Shown: positions 63,454 to 64,000 of the stretch, piece by piece
How the letters are laid out: each line of letters begins with the position of its first letter
Numbering within the stretch: position 1 is the stretch's first letter
Assembly: GCF_030412785.1 (NCBI RefSeq)
Contig: NZ_CP125295.1
Span: forward strand, 2,046,001-2,110,000
Source: Paraburkholderia sabiae
Lineage (GTDB): Bacteria; Pseudomonadota; Gammaproteobacteria; Burkholderiales; Burkholderiaceae
Length of the DNA: 64,000 bases
Direction of reading: 5' to 3'
Notes under the pieces: generated by a model
Seen by the model: only the letters and a program-made list of their open reading frames with translations
What the model was told of the DNA's origin: nothing
Database searches by the model: none
Position numbers and translations under genes: made by a program

Positions 63454-64000
63454 ACGGGAAAACGGTCATGGCGTGCATCGAGGCCGCGCATGCGGCGCTG
63501 AAAGAACATACCGACGAAATCGCGGCGCTCGACCAGCAGATCGGCGACGGCGATCATATCTTCAACCTGCTACGGGGCGCCGATGCGCTCCACGCCATGC
63601 GCGCCGAGATCGAGGCCGAGGCGTTTGCGCCCGCACTGGATCTCGCCGCATCCAAACTGCTGTCGACGGTCGGAGGTTCGTCGGGGCCGCTGTTCTTCTC
63701 GCTGCTGCACGGCATGGCGAAGGCCTCGGACGACGTGGGCCCGGCGAACGTCGAGGCGGCGGCGCGGATGTTCGCGGCCGGCGTCGATGCCGTCACGCAG
63801 CGCGGTAAGGCAGGTATCGGCAGCAAGACGATGATGGACGTGCTGATTCCTGTCGCGTCGCGTTTTGCGGAACTGGCCGACGAAGACGCGGCGCCTGAAA
63901 CGGTACTCGATGCATTGCCGCAGGTCGCCGAAACCGGCATGCTCGCCACGCGCGACATGCTGGCGACCAAAGGACGCGCATCGTTTCTCGGCGAGCGCTC
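63450..64000 (+). CDS. DhaL-type dihydroxyacetone/triose kinase subunit (cut by window edge)
   Basis: The first 183 residues are a DhaL ADP/ATP-binding domain: DQQIGDGDHIFNLLRGAD with the three metal-binding Asp positions of DhaL (DGDH), then GGSSGPLFFSLLHGM, and GSKTMMDVLIPV. DhaL works with a DhaK substrate subunit to phosphorylate dihydroxyacetone or related four-carbon ketoses. It overlaps ATPase 2 by 4 bases, so uptake and phosphorylation are coupled. The usual Gly after GDGDH is Ile here (GDGDHIF). The end is outside the window; DhaK may follow. Confidence 0.88.
   Translation, partial: MNGKTVMACIEAAHAALKEHTDEIAALDQQIGDGDHIFNLLRGADALHAMRAEIEAEAFAPALDLAASKLLSTVGGSSGPLFFSLLHGMAKASDDVGPANVEAAARMFAAGVDAVTQRGKAGIGSKTMMDVLIPVASRFAELADEDAAPETVLDALPQVAETGMLATRDMLATKGRASFLGER

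Overview
This is a 64 kb stretch of a GC-rich chromosome or megaplasmid. Gene content and protein style point to a beta-proteobacterium of the Burkholderiaceae, most likely Paraburkholderia or a close relative: polyhydroxybutyrate metabolism with phasins, several efflux pumps, many ABC importers, phosphoketolase, DUF421 and hemerythrin proteins. The assignment rests on recognition, not on a database search. I saw no rRNA, tRNA, CRISPR array, insertion sequence, integrase or phage gene, so this looks like ordinary accessory and metabolic chromosome with dense, well-formed genes.

Layout. 1-2.7 kb: edge of an AraC-type regulator, an NmrA-like NAD(P)-binding protein, a phasin-like protein and a PHB-depolymerase-type esterase. 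2.9-7.3 kb: an orphan phosphate-binding protein (PstS), an unknown 337-aa protein, two small exported proteins, a mini RRM protein and polyphosphate kinase 2. 7.3-15.6 kb (all minus): an RND efflux pump (adaptor, pump, outer-membrane lipoprotein) followed in the same direction by pqiB and pqiC without pqiA. 15.8-19.4 kb: a stand-alone receiver protein, a membrane-anchored TAXI binding protein, and a SulP anion transporter with STAS domain. 19.7-22.2 kb: a small unknown protein, argG with a clear terminator, and a DUF421 membrane protein.

22.4-29.3 kb looks stress-related: phosphoketolase, two very small proteins, a hemerythrin protein, a ClpK/ClpG-like AAA+ disaggregase with an N-terminal zinc finger, and small lipo- and acidic proteins. 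29.3-33.7 kb (minus) is an EmrAB-type MFS efflux system with its own outer-membrane factor. 34-42.3 kb has a PCMT/erythromycin-esterase fusion, an AI-2E family permease, a sensor-less histidine kinase next to a phasin, an MFS transporter and a pyruvate-oxidase-like TPP enzyme. 42.4-48 kb is a cytochrome oxidase operon whose subunit II carries a fused cytochrome c and whose subunit I departs from the usual proton-channel residues; it ends with a three-haem cytochrome c. 48.1-52.2 kb: a hexapeptide acyltransferase, a catalase-like peroxidase overlapping a cytochrome b561, a CAP-domain lipoprotein and an unknown protein.

52.4-56.4 kb is a complete polyamine-type ABC importer. 56.7 kb to the right edge is a LacI-regulated ABC importer for a sugar or polyol (binding protein, two permeases, a 64-aa two-helix membrane protein, two ATPases) running with 4-base overlaps into a DhaL-type kinase subunit that leaves the window. 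This last operon, the PCMT-esterase fusion, the unusual oxidase, the kinase-phasin pair and the anchored TAXI protein are the items I would examine first.
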